Source of the DNA: Armatimonadota bacterium
Lineage (GTDB): Bacteria > Armatimonadota > Fimbriimonadia > Fimbriimonadales > ATM1
Reading direction: 5' to 3'
NCBI GenBank assembly: GCA_021324165.1
Contig: JAJPJR010000044.1
Location: 1-56,308 of the forward strand
Length of the DNA stretch: 56,308 nucleotides
Positions 8,851-17,191 of this stretch are shown here, piece by piece. The position numbers were made by a program, and so were the translations under genes. Numbering within the stretch: position 1 is the first letter of the stretch; every line of letters starts with the position of its first letter. The notes under the pieces are model-generated. The model was not told where the DNA came from and searched no databases. It saw only the letters and a list, made by a program, of their open reading frames with translations.

Positions 8851-9493
8851 TGCTGCCCTCCGTTTTTGGCTTGTCGAGTTCGCCTCGCTGCTCCATTGGA
8901 ACATCCTCGATCGTCGCGTTTTGGCTCAGTTGCAACGCCCGGATGTACGCAATGATCTGCCACCGCTCAACCGGCGAAAGTTTGTGCGCAACCGCCGGGT
9001 GCACTTTGTCATCATCGGGTTCGAATTTCACACCGGGCAGCTGCGTTGGACGAAGTCCGCGGATCAACACCGAATAAAAATATCCTGGCGTGGCGTTCCT
9101 AAGCCGATCAATGTGGAACGAAAACGGCTGCTTGTAGCCCCGCTGCACGATCATTCCCATTCCGTCGCCGCTCTTCGCATGGCAAGGCGAACAGAACGCA
9201 TCATATTTGTCGTGACCAGCGTTCAAATCGTTCTCAGTTATTTCAAACGGGAACCGTTCCGCCAGTTTTCCATTCTCCATGCCCCGATAAAGCAGATCGT
9301 CTTCTTGCAAATTGTCAGCCCCTCGTGCAACCGTTCCTTTTACGGGCATGCGAGCGCCCTGATCGTTATCGAAAAACTCATTGGTTCCAAGCACCGCCGT
9401 TTTGGGCTGCTCCCACATGTCGTCGCGCTCGCACCCGATAATCGCACCGCAAACCAACAGCGAACTTGCAATTACAATTGCGCCCGGCCTCAT
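8834..9493 (-). CDS. actE: Alternative complex III subunit ActE (monohaem cytochrome c lipoprotein)
   Basis: Periplasmic cytochrome c subunit that relays electrons out of the Act complex. The 219-aa product starts with a lipoprotein signal ending AIIGC (Cys about residue 21). It has a single haem-binding CSPCH near residue 101 and a distal segment LSPVERWQIIAYIRALQLSQ typical of class I cytochromes c. The tail is polar. The start ATG overlaps the actD stop (ATGA), indicating coupled translation. Confidence 0.94.
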   Translation of the reverse strand: MRPGAIVIASSLLVCGAIIGCERDDMWEQPKTAVLGTNEFFDNDQGARMPVKGTVARGADNLQEDDLLYRGMENGKLAERFPFEITENDLNAGHDKYDAFCSPCHAKSGDGMGMIVQRGYKQPFSFHIDRLRNATPGYFYSVLIRGLRPTQLPGVKFEPDDDKVHPAVAHKLSPVERWQIIAYIRALQLSQNATIEDVPMEQRGELDKPKTEGSNGESH

Positions 9494-10041
9494 AAGTTGG
9501 GCACCTCTTGAATGGAGTCGGGCTTAGTGGCCAGCAAAACTTCCTTCGCCAACCGCGCATCGAACCCTTCGTCTTCGGCTTCGATGCACAAAAAGAACTT
9601 GTCGCGCGTTGCGCGGTCGAATCCCGGCGCATCGAAAACGGGATGGTGCGGGCGCGGCAGTCCGTTCAATCCGAACATTCCTACAACGGCCGAAAAAGCC
9701 GCCACCAACACACCGCTCTCGAACGTTATAGGAATATACGAGGGCCAACTCAAATTCGGCCGTCCGCCGATGTTCATCGGATAGTCAACTCCTGTGATCC
9801 AATACTGCATTAAAAACCCAAGCCCCGCGCCGATCAGTCCGCAAATGAATACGATTCTGGGAACGCGGTCATCTTTATTTCCTAACGCGTCCACCAATCC
9901 CTCGACCATATACGGCGTGTATGCGTCCATCTTTTTGAAGCCTGCGTCGCGGGCGGCTTGCGCGGCAGCCAAAACCGCCTCGCCATCCGAATACTCCGCT
10001 ATCACGCCGAAAATCGTTGGTTCCTGTTTTGAAGTGTGCAT
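9490..10041 (-). CDS. actD: Alternative complex III subunit ActD (DUF3341)
   Basis: Membrane subunit of unknown direct role in the quinol:cytochrome c oxidoreductase. The 183-aa product carries the DUF3341 pattern: an N-terminal soluble part with GVIAEYSDGEAVLAAA and MDAYTPYMVEGL, two central helices separated by NIGGRPNLSWPSYIPITFE (the conserved loop), and a C-terminal part with RPHHPVFDAPGFDRAT. It lies 3 bases after actC and overlaps actE by 4. Confidence 0.95.
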   Translation of the reverse strand: MHTSKQEPTIFGVIAEYSDGEAVLAAAQAARDAGFKKMDAYTPYMVEGLVDALGNKDDRVPRIVFICGLIGAGLGFLMQYWITGVDYPMNIGGRPNLSWPSYIPITFESGVLVAAFSAVVGMFGLNGLPRPHHPVFDAPGFDRATRDKFFLCIEAEDEGFDARLAKEVLLATKPDSIQEVPNL

Positions 10042-10044
10042 GAT

Positions 10045-11463
10045 TCAGGCCACCGTCTCCGCTTGTGCAGCAGGATGCGATTCGTGTTTTTCCAAATGCA
10101 AAAGATGCTTGATCTCCGACATCGGAATCATTGGAAGGATTCGAACGAACGCCACCATTCCACCAAGAAAGATGCCGAACGTTCCCAGGAAGAACATCAC
10201 GTCGCCGAATGCGATCGTCGGCGTATAGCCGCCCCAAGCGCTCGGCATGAAATCGTGCGACAAGCTCACCGGAATAATCACGAACCGCTCCAGCCACATG
10301 CCGATGCTCACAATCAGGCTGACCACGAACAGCCCAGTCAAGCTGTGCCTCACCCTTTTCGACCACAGCACCTGCGGGGCCAAACCGTTGCAGAAGATCA
10401 ATGCGTAATACCAAAACTTGTAATCACCCGAAAGCCGATTCGATGCCAGCGCGATTTCAAACTGGTTTCCGCTGTACCACGCGTAATACATCTCCATCAG
10501 GTAGCCATAAAAAACGACCAATCCCGTCGCCAGCATGATTTTCGCCATCCAATCCATGTGCCGCATCGTAACGAAATCCGCAACGCCATACCACTTGCGA
10601 ATCGGAATCACCAACAGCAGCACCATCGCAAAACCGGCAAAAACAGCGCCCGCAACGAAATACGGCGGAAAAATAGTCGTGTGCCATCCGGGCACGATCG
10701 AAACCGCAAAGTCCAAACTCACGATCGAGTGAACCGACAAGACCAACGGCGTGGAGAGTCCAGCCAAAGCCAAATACGCCGCTTCATAACGATGCCAGTG
10801 AGCCGCCGAGCCGCGCCACCCCATCGCCATAATCCCCATTCCGATCTTCGCGAGTTTGTGCTTCGCCTTATCGCGGAGCGTTGCCAAGTCGGGAACCAAA
10901 CCCACATACCAAAACAGAGCCGAAACCGTTAAATACGTCGTTACCGCAAACACGTCCCAAACCAGCGGGCTTCGAAACTGCGGCCAAATCGCAAGCGCGT
11001 TCGGATAAGGCACCAGCCAATAAGCCACCCAAGGCCGGCCCGTGTGAAGCAGCGGGAACAACCCGGCGCAGCACACCGCAAACAACGTCATCGTTTCCGC
11101 AAGGCGGTTGATCGAAGTCCGCCACCGCTGACGCATCAGCAGCAAAATCGCCGAAATCAGCGTTCCAGCGTGGCCAATGCCGATCCACCAAACGAAGTTG
11201 ATAATATCGAATCCCCATCCGCACGGATTGTTGATTCCCCAAACGCCAACACCTTTATAAATTAACCAACAAAACGAAACCAGAAATGAGCCCAAACAGA
11301 TCCCTGCGATTCCACCCCAGATGTACCACTGTCTGGGTGAAGGCCGATCCAAAACGATGCTTCCGATTTTGTCGGTAACCGTTCCGTAATCGTGCTCGCC
11401 CTCGATCATCGGAGCGTCGCGAAGCCCCATATCTTCCGGATATTTGCCGTTCATCTCCGACAT
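10045..11463 (-). CDS. actC: Alternative complex III subunit ActC (NrfD/PsrC-like)
   Basis: Membrane subunit thought to hold the quinol oxidation site. The 472-aa product has ten predicted helices of the NrfD/PsrC family, starting WYIWGGIAGICLGSFLVSFC. The conserved stretches FVWWIGIGHAGTLISAILLL and SIVSLDFAVSIVPGWHTT follow. It starts 7 bases after actB and ends 3 bases before actD, in the standard actABCDEF order, so the assignment is secure. Confidence 0.97.
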   Translation of the reverse strand: MSEMNGKYPEDMGLRDAPMIEGEHDYGTVTDKIGSIVLDRPSPRQWYIWGGIAGICLGSFLVSFCWLIYKGVGVWGINNPCGWGFDIINFVWWIGIGHAGTLISAILLLMRQRWRTSINRLAETMTLFAVCCAGLFPLLHTGRPWVAYWLVPYPNALAIWPQFRSPLVWDVFAVTTYLTVSALFWYVGLVPDLATLRDKAKHKLAKIGMGIMAMGWRGSAAHWHRYEAAYLALAGLSTPLVLSVHSIVSLDFAVSIVPGWHTTIFPPYFVAGAVFAGFAMVLLLVIPIRKWYGVADFVTMRHMDWMAKIMLATGLVVFYGYLMEMYYAWYSGNQFEIALASNRLSGDYKFWYYALIFCNGLAPQVLWSKRVRHSLTGLFVVSLIVSIGMWLERFVIIPVSLSHDFMPSAWGGYTPTIAFGDVMFFLGTFGIFLGGMVAFVRILPMIPMSEIKHLLHLEKHESHPAAQAETVA

Positions 11464-11470
11464 CTTCGCC

Positions 11471-14400
11471 TTAGCCCTCCAACTCCGGATTTGGATTGGT
11501 GATCCGCGCCAAATAAGTCGTTCGCGGTTCGGTGTTCAGCGATTTCAGCAGCGCATAATTCGTCGGCTCGGCTTTCAGGCGTGCAACTGCGCTGTTCGAA
11601 TCGTTCTTGTTCCCAAACGTGATCGCCTGAGCCGGACAAGCCGCCTGGCATGCCGTTACAACTTCGCCGTCACGAATCTCTCGATTCTCTTTCTTCGCAC
11701 GCTTCCGCGCCGCGTTGATACGCTGAACGCAATACGTGCATTTCTCCATCACACCGCGCCCGCGCACCGTCACATCTGGATTGCGAAGCATCTTTAAAAG
11801 CGGAGTCGTCGTATCGGCATACTGCTTGAAGTTAAACCGCCGAACTTTGTAGGGACAGTTGTTCGAGCAGTACCGCGTGCCCACGCAGCGGTTGTAAACC
11901 ATTTCGTTCAGCCCTTCCGAACCGTGCGACGTTGCCGCTACAGGACACACCACTTCGCACGGCGCCTGTTCGCAATGCATGCACGGAACAGGAAGCATGT
12001 GCATTTTTGGATTGTCCAAACTCCCTTCATAGTAGCGGTCAATGCGAATCCAGTGCATCTCGCGTCCGCGCCGAACCTCTTCCCGCCCAACCGGAACGAT
12101 GTTGTTTTCTGCTTGGCATGCCGTAACGCAAGCGTTGCATCCGGTGCAAAGCGTCGTGTCAATCACCATCGCCCAAGCGTTGCCCTTGTATTCCCGCTGC
12201 GGATACATCGAAAGACGGATCGGCTCTTCGGCGTTCTCGCTGCCCATCGGCTTCTCTTCGTCTTCCAAATCGTACTCTTGGGCGAAGTCGGGCTTTTTCA
12301 AGTACTCACCGATCGGTGACATCCGCACCAATCCCCGCCCTTCCATCGAATAATGAAACTGCGTGCTTACCAGTTCATAAGGCTCGCCGGTCGAAGCGAT
12401 CGAACAGCCTGCCGCCGTCCACATCGTTTCGCTTGTCCTCAGATATTGTGAGTCGAAGCCGATGTTGTTTCCCACACTCCCCGCACGCGTGCGCCCATAA
12501 CCCAAGCGAAGCACAACCACGTCGTCCGCATGACCAGGAACGATGCTCACCGGACAGACCATCTTCTTGTTTCCAACGGTTACTTCCGCCTTCGTGGTAT
12601 GAAAGTTGCCGCCGATCAGGCCCATCGTGTCCTCGATTCCCAATTTCTGCGCCGTTTTCGGGCTCAGTTCAATGCTGTTTTCCCAAACCAGTTTGGTGAT
12701 CGGCTTCGGAAGCTCCTGCAGCCATGAGTTGTTTGCAAACCTGCCGTCATAAATCGTTTCATCCGGAAGAAAGACCAGTTCAGTTCCTGATGCAGGAGCG
12801 GCCGGACGAATCTGCGATAATGCGCTCAGGATTGGAGATACGTTCGTCCACTCGGTCTTGCCCACAACTCCATCGTGCAGCCTTCGGCGCCAAAGCTTTT
12901 CGTCTTTTGCCGCGTCCCAAGTTTCTCGAATCATCTGATAAGGATCGCGCGCGTCTCCTGCCATCAGTGCCAAAATCTCATGCGCGCTTTTTCCGCCCAC
13001 CAAAGGATCAATCAGCGGCTGAATAATGGATGCCGTGCCGTCGAAAGCATAACCATCGCTCCACTGCTCGAGGTCGTGCGCCAAAGGCACCTGCCAATGC
13101 GAATGGAATCCAGTTTCGTCGGAATGCGATGCCGCGCGCACGATCATCGGGACCTTTTTCATCGCGTCAATAAAGCCGATGTCCGAAGGCGCATCGTAGG
13201 CAGGATTGCCTCCGATGATCACAAGCAGCCCAACGCTTCCCGCATTCATATCCGCCGTCAGGCTGCGCAGCGATTCCAACTGCTTCGTTTCCTGCATCGG
13301 CAGCGGATCGGCATAAAACAGCGTCCGCCCCACGGCGCCCAAAACGTGCTTCATAGCGTGCGCAAGCGCATGCACTTCGGCAGGCTGATTTCTTCCTGCA
13401 ATCACAACGCACCGCCCTCCGCATCGTTTCAAATCGGCTGCAACCGCCCGAATCCATTTGGCATCCGAACTGTTCGGCCCCGTCGCCGAAACCCCAACCG
13501 CGGCGGCTAAATCCTGCGCAAACGCTCCGATCGCCGACGGCTTCAACGCCAATCGGTGATCCGCTTTGCCTCCCGTGATCGAGTGTGCGCTCTCGATCAC
13601 ATAAAGCCGATTCATCTGCTTGTTGCCGCCGACCATCTTGCGCCGGCTCATAAAGTCGCGCGTATAACGGATATGCCCGGAACCCGCACCGAAAATGTTC
13701 GCATCGAGCGAAACCACAACATCGGCGTTCGTGAAGTCATATCGAACGCGAAGCGGCTTTCCAAACGCCATCTCAGTACCGGCAAACTCGTTGTCGGTGC
13801 TCACAGGCTGATACTGATGCAACTCTACGTTCGGATTCGCCTGCTTCAGTTTCTGAATCTGACCGAACAGCGTCGGCGAACAGATCGGTTCGGAAAGGAT
13901 TTTGATTTTCTTCCCGCTGCCTTTCATCGCCGCGTTCACCGCGTTCGTCAGCTGATCCCACGTGCTCGGCTCGCCCAAATACAGAATGCTCGAAAGCCGA
14001 TCAGGATCATACAGTTCCAACATCGCGGCCTGAGCAAAAACGTCCGTAGAACCGAGCGAGGCCGGATGATCGGAATTTCCTTCCACCTTCAGCGGCCTTC
14101 CCGTATCGCTCCTTACCAACACCCCAAGCGCCGATCCATCGAACCGAAGCGACGTGGCGTAATAGTTCGAAAGCCCAGGGGTGATCTCTTCGGGCATTCG
14201 CACATAAGGCACGATCTTATCGGCATATTTCGGACGGCACGCCGAAAGGCTCGCCATCGCAAGCGTCGCCGCTGCAAGCTTCACGAACGTTCGGCGATCT
14301 AGATCCGATGCCCACGGCGCGGTCTGCTTCGGAAACTCGCGCTCCAATGCTTCTCGATACGCTTCGGTTTGAAGCGCATCCTCGATTCCGCGCCAATGCT

Positions 14401-14485
14401 GACCTTCGCGCCTCGATATCTCCGCGCGAACCTCATCCAGATTCAGCGGTTTTTCAATGCTTTTTTTTGGTTCGGCCTGTTTCAA
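11471..14485 (-). CDS. actB: Alternative complex III subunit ActB (molybdopterin-like domain fused to Fe-S domain)
   Basis: Large periplasmic subunit that wires electrons through iron-sulphur clusters. The 1004-aa product has a Tat-like signal region with DRRTFVKLAAA near residue 64 and a following SLSAC that could be a lipobox. A long molybdopterin-oxidoreductase-like domain comes next, which in this family holds no molybdenum. The C-terminal ferredoxin-like domain has Cys groups in TGCNACVTACQ, MHCEQAPCEVVCP, RYCSNNCPYKVR and QAACPAQAI. It starts 12 bases after actA. Length and domain order match ActB of characterised complexes. Confidence 0.97.
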   Translation of the reverse strand: MKQAEPKKSIEKPLNLDEVRAEISRREGQHWRGIEDALQTEAYREALEREFPKQTAPWASDLDRRTFVKLAAATLAMASLSACRPKYADKIVPYVRMPEEITPGLSNYYATSLRFDGSALGVLVRSDTGRPLKVEGNSDHPASLGSTDVFAQAAMLELYDPDRLSSILYLGEPSTWDQLTNAVNAAMKGSGKKIKILSEPICSPTLFGQIQKLKQANPNVELHQYQPVSTDNEFAGTEMAFGKPLRVRYDFTNADVVVSLDANIFGAGSGHIRYTRDFMSRRKMVGGNKQMNRLYVIESAHSITGGKADHRLALKPSAIGAFAQDLAAAVGVSATGPNSSDAKWIRAVAADLKRCGGRCVVIAGRNQPAEVHALAHAMKHVLGAVGRTLFYADPLPMQETKQLESLRSLTADMNAGSVGLLVIIGGNPAYDAPSDIGFIDAMKKVPMIVRAASHSDETGFHSHWQVPLAHDLEQWSDGYAFDGTASIIQPLIDPLVGGKSAHEILALMAGDARDPYQMIRETWDAAKDEKLWRRRLHDGVVGKTEWTNVSPILSALSQIRPAAPASGTELVFLPDETIYDGRFANNSWLQELPKPITKLVWENSIELSPKTAQKLGIEDTMGLIGGNFHTTKAEVTVGNKKMVCPVSIVPGHADDVVVLRLGYGRTRAGSVGNNIGFDSQYLRTSETMWTAAGCSIASTGEPYELVSTQFHYSMEGRGLVRMSPIGEYLKKPDFAQEYDLEDEEKPMGSENAEEPIRLSMYPQREYKGNAWAMVIDTTLCTGCNACVTACQAENNIVPVGREEVRRGREMHWIRIDRYYEGSLDNPKMHMLPVPCMHCEQAPCEVVCPVAATSHGSEGLNEMVYNRCVGTRYCSNNCPYKVRRFNFKQYADTTTPLLKMLRNPDVTVRGRGVMEKCTYCVQRINAARKRAKKENREIRDGEVVTACQAACPAQAITFGNKNDSNSAVARLKAEPTNYALLKSLNTEPRTTYLARITNPNPELEG

Positions 14486-14497
14486 ATCGCTGCCTTT

Positions 14498-15145
14498 TTA
14501 TCTGTGACAAATCCAGCAGTTCGTCAACTGCTCCTTCTTGATCCCATACTGTTCGACCAGCTGCTTCCCCAGCGTTTCGTGCTGAGAATAATCGTAATTC
14601 GGATTGAAAATTTCGCTCTTCGGCCTCACCTGCGCTTCGGGGTTTCGGTGGCATCGCAAACACCAGATCATCTCAAACGCGTTCTCTTTATACAGCAGGT
14701 TCATCTGATCAACCTGGCCGTGGCACGTGTAGCACGAAACGCCTTTCGCAACGTGCACACTGTGATCAAAGTAAACAAAATCAGGAAGGTTGTTCACGCG
14801 GTTCCACTCGATCGGAGTGTTCGTGGTGTAACTATCGCGCACCACTTTCAACAGCGGACTGTTCGTCCAGATCTGGCTGTGACATGTGTAGCAAGTCTCC
14901 GTCGGCGGCAGACCCGCAAACGGCCCTTTCTCCACCGACTGATGGCAGTACCGGCAGTCAATCCCAAGTTCCTTCACGTGGTGCTTGTGACTGAAAGGGG
15001 CAGGCTGCTGAAACGCAACGCCCAAATCGTGGGTATAGGCCGTAACGTTGTGGCTGATCAAAACGATCAGAACGAACACCACCCCGGTCATCACGATGCT
15101 CCCGCGCGCCAGGTAGTTCGCCTTCTTGCTAAAAATCTGGGGCAT
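14498..15145 (-). CDS. actA: Alternative complex III subunit ActA (pentahaem cytochrome c)
   Basis: Membrane-anchored multihaem cytochrome c that passes electrons from the Fe-S chain of ActB to the acceptor. The 215-aa product has one N-terminal helix (about residues 10-32) and five CxxCH sites: CRYCH, CYTCH, CYTCH, CLRCH and CWICH, the last at the very C-terminus. Five haems agree with known ActA. The ATG at 15145 has GGGAGG upstream; an in-frame TTG 12 bases earlier overlaps that ribosome site and is rejected. First gene of the operon, preceded by a structured leader and candidate promoter. Confidence 0.96.
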   Translation of the reverse strand: MPQIFSKKANYLARGSIVMTGVVFVLIVLISHNVTAYTHDLGVAFQQPAPFSHKHHVKELGIDCRYCHQSVEKGPFAGLPPTETCYTCHSQIWTNSPLLKVVRDSYTTNTPIEWNRVNNLPDFVYFDHSVHVAKGVSCYTCHGQVDQMNLLYKENAFEMIWCLRCHRNPEAQVRPKSEIFNPNYDYSQHETLGKQLVEQYGIKKEQLTNCWICHR

Positions 15146-15166
15146 TCTGCCTCCCAACGCCGCCAG

Positions 15167-15262
15167 CGGCTGACTGAGATGAAAGGGTTGGCTCTCGTCG
15201 AGAACCGCTGCCAGCCCACATTCCGTTGCACCTTTTCATCCGCGCACTGTCTTCGTCAGCCG
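15167..15262 (-). ncRNA. Structured 5' leader upstream of actA (class unknown)
   Basis: Nested inverted repeats predict a long hairpin in the actA leader. The outer arms CGGCTGAC (15167-15174) and GTCAGCCG (15255-15262) pair perfectly over 8 bp. The next arms (15178-15187 and 15231-15240, GATGAAAGGG against CCTTTTCATC) match at 9 of 10. Near the tip CTCG-T-CGAG (15194-15202) can form a mini-hairpin. I do not recognise a known riboswitch class. Function as a regulatory leader for the respiratory operon is inference. Confidence 0.45.
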
Positions 15263-15323
15263 ATCCTTCGTCCCTATTCCGCACCGCCAACCCGGCGCGC
15301 CCCACCTTCGACTGCGTTTCCAA

Positions 15324-15353
15324 ATCTTATCCCCTGATTCATCATTTGCGCAA
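15324..15353 (-). promoter_or_regulatory. Candidate sigma-70-like promoter of the Act/cox operon
   Basis: On the minus strand TTGCGC (15348-15353) and TAAGAT (15324-15329) are separated by 18 bases. Transcription would begin near 15317 and give a leader of about 170 bases that contains the hairpin at 15167-15262. The remaining bases of this 246-base gap hold no gene I can support. Confidence 0.4.
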
Positions 15354-15391
15354 CGTTTTCGGCAGACTTTGTGCAATTTTTCACGAAGTTT

Positions 15392-15820
15392 TTAGCCGCC
15401 GGGGGGCCAAATCCGGTACAGCATCAGATAGATCAGCACCCCCGTCACCGAGACGTACAGCCAAAGCGGAAAGGTCCACCGGGCGATCGCCTTATGCCTG
15501 TCGAACCGCTCCCTAAGCGCCCGGCTCAGGGTGATCGCAACCATCGGCACGATCACCCCGGCCAAAACCGTGTGCGTGCTCAAAATGGACAGATATACAA
15601 CCCGCGGCCATCCGGGATGGGTGAACCGCGTCGTCCCCGCCTGCGAGTGATACGTCAAATACCCCACCAAAAACAGGCTCGAAGTCACCACGGCAGTCAG
15701 CATGCACGCCCGGTGCCGCCGCCAGTCCCCCTTGCCGATAAACCACCTTCCCAGCAATAGCAGCACCGCGCTGGCCGCATTCAGGCAGGCGTTGAGCGCG
15801 GGCAGATCGTGAAATTTCAC
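15392..15820 (-). CDS. DUF420 membrane protein (CtaM-like oxidase assembly factor)
   Basis: DUF420 proteins are needed for caa3/aa3 oxidase maturation in Gram-positive bacteria (CtaM); the mechanism is unclear. The 142-aa product has four predicted helices. It starts FHDLPALNACLNAASAVLLL and holds the family His residues in RRHRACML, YLTYHSQAGTT and LSTHTVLAG. It overlaps the SCO gene upstream by ATGA and is the last gene of the module subunit III - SCO - DUF420. Family assignment is good; the role here is by analogy. Confidence 0.88.
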   Translation of the reverse strand: MKFHDLPALNACLNAASAVLLLLGRWFIGKGDWRRHRACMLTAVVTSSLFLVGYLTYHSQAGTTRFTHPGWPRVVYLSILSTHTVLAGVIVPMVAITLSRALRERFDRHKAIARWTFPLWLYVSVTGVLIYLMLYRIWPPGG

Positions 15821-16431
15821 CGAGTACTTTTGTTTGAGAGCAGCGCCAAGTCCGACCGGAGACGCGCGATCTCATCCTCATCCGTGCCGTGGTAGTAGCC
15901 CCTGATTCGTCCCTCGGCATCAACCAGAATCAGCCGATCGCTGTGCAAAATCGCTCCGGGAACTTCCGTAGCGCCCAGTTTGAAGCCGTTTCGGGAGATT
16001 CGCTGCACTTCTCCCGGCTTGCCGCACAAAAACAGCCACCGCTCAGGTTTGGCTCCTGCCTTTTGCGCATACCGTTCGAGCACGCTCGGCGTGTCGTGTT
16101 CTGGGTCAACCGAAAACGAGATCAGTTTCACGTCGGTGGTGTCTTGAAGCGCCTTCATGCTCGAAGTGAGTTTCGGGCAGATGCCTTTGCACGAGGTAAA
16201 AAAGAAATCGCAAACCCACGGCTTTCCCAGCAGGCTCCGGTTTGAGATCATGACCCCGGTGTGCGCGGTCATCTCGAAATCCGGCGCCCAGCCGAACCTC
16301 TCAGGCTGGTGCTGCTCGGCAGCCTTGTTGGGAGCACGAAAAGCCAAAACTGCCCAGCCCGCGGCCGCGATGACCAGACCCACGCCCAACAAAACGAACA
16401 GCGCGCGCTGCAGCGAACTCATCGAACTCAT
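15817..16431 (-). CDS. SCO1/SenC-family protein (second copy)
   Basis: Copper chaperone or thiol reductase for the CuA centre. The 204-aa product has one N-terminal membrane anchor (about residues 7-30) and a thioredoxin-like domain with TSCKGICPKL (CxxxC, about residue 81) and the ligand His in GAILHSDRLILVD (about residue 163). I set the start at the ATG at 16431, which overlaps the stop of the upstream subunit III gene as ATGA; an ATG three codons later is possible. It is the short SCO type without a C-terminal helix, unlike the copy at 6419, so the two may have different jobs. Confidence 0.92.
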   Translation of the reverse strand: MSSMSSLQRALFVLLGVGLVIAAAGWAVLAFRAPNKAAEQHQPERFGWAPDFEMTAHTGVMISNRSLLGKPWVCDFFFTSCKGICPKLTSSMKALQDTTDVKLISFSVDPEHDTPSVLERYAQKAGAKPERWLFLCGKPGEVQRISRNGFKLGATEVPGAILHSDRLILVDAEGRIRGYYHGTDEDEIARLRSDLALLSNKSTR

Positions 16432-17069
16432 CGAAGCATCAACACTGTGAACAGAATCAGCCAGCCTACATCCAAAAAGTGCCAATAAACCGCGCACAAT
16501 TCGGGGCCGAGTTTTCTTTTGGAAGTATACACGCCGGCGCGCGATTGCCAAACCAAAACGCCCAGCCACACCAGACCCACGAACAGGTGCGCCGCATGGA
16601 TTCCCGTTACCACATAAAACAGGTTTCTGATCGGCGCAGGCGATGCGCTCACAATCTGCTGTCTCACATGCCACCACGCATACGATTGGCTGGCCAAGAA
16701 ACAACAGCCCAGCGCGAGCGTGAGAACGATCATCGCAGAAAACATTTTTTGATTTCCGCGCTGAATCGCCCTGATTGCCCAAATGCACGTGAAACTGCTC
16801 ATCACAATGAACGCCGTGCTCACCCACAAACTTTTGGGTGTGGTGAACGGATAACTCAACTTGTCCGAAGTGCGCAGAATGTAAATGAGCGCAAGCGCCG
16901 CAAACCCCACCGAAAGCGAGCACACCAGCAGATAAATCAGCAGTTTTGCGGTCGAGATCCGATGCTCGAATCCTCCGGTTCCGTCTCCGCCGTTACGCCA
17001 TCGGCCATGGTCGTCGCCGTTGTTTCCACCGTTTCCCTTACGCGGAGGCTGGAGTTCTGTTTGAGCCAT
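16428..17069 (-). CDS. Haem-copper oxidase subunit III (second copy)
   Basis: A second subunit-III-type membrane protein, 213 aa with five predicted helices. Conserved parts are LWVSTAFIVMSSFTCIWAIRA, ASQSYAWWHV and, at the end, GPELCAVYWHFLDVGWLILF, the standard last helix. The first 35 residues are Gly/Asn/Asp-rich low-complexity sequence, absent from the copy at 3171. No subunit I or II lies beside it, so it may serve the caa3 oxidase encoded next door or an oxidase elsewhere. The start was taken at the ATG at 17069; a longer in-frame start at 17129 would run through the likely promoter. Confidence 0.9.
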   Translation of the reverse strand: MAQTELQPPRKGNGGNNGDDHGRWRNGGDGTGGFEHRISTAKLLIYLLVCSLSVGFAALALIYILRTSDKLSYPFTTPKSLWVSTAFIVMSSFTCIWAIRAIQRGNQKMFSAMIVLTLALGCCFLASQSYAWWHVRQQIVSASPAPIRNLFYVVTGIHAAHLFVGLVWLGVLVWQSRAGVYTSKRKLGPELCAVYWHFLDVGWLILFTVLMLR

Positions 17070-17086
17070 CTGTAGTGTGCACACCG

Positions 17087-17092
17087 ATTGTA
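17087..17092 (-). promoter_or_regulatory. Candidate -10 box for the subunit III - SCO - DUF420 module
   Basis: TACAAT on the minus strand, 17 bases before the ATG at 17069. No convincing -35 was seen. It is placed between two divergent genes. Weak evidence. Confidence 0.3.
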
Positions 17093-17191
17093 CCGGCACC
17101 CAGTAAATGAACTTGGAGCGAACGCTCAAAACCCTGGAATAACCGGGGAAGCCGCCCCGGCGCTTCGGGGCAATCTCTGGAGGTAACGAAG

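Noticed and set aside
15167-15262. Cobalamin or TPP riboswitch in the actA leader
   Set aside because: Short similarities (AAAAGGTGCAA, CTCAGT) occur, but the defining boxes and order of either class are missing.
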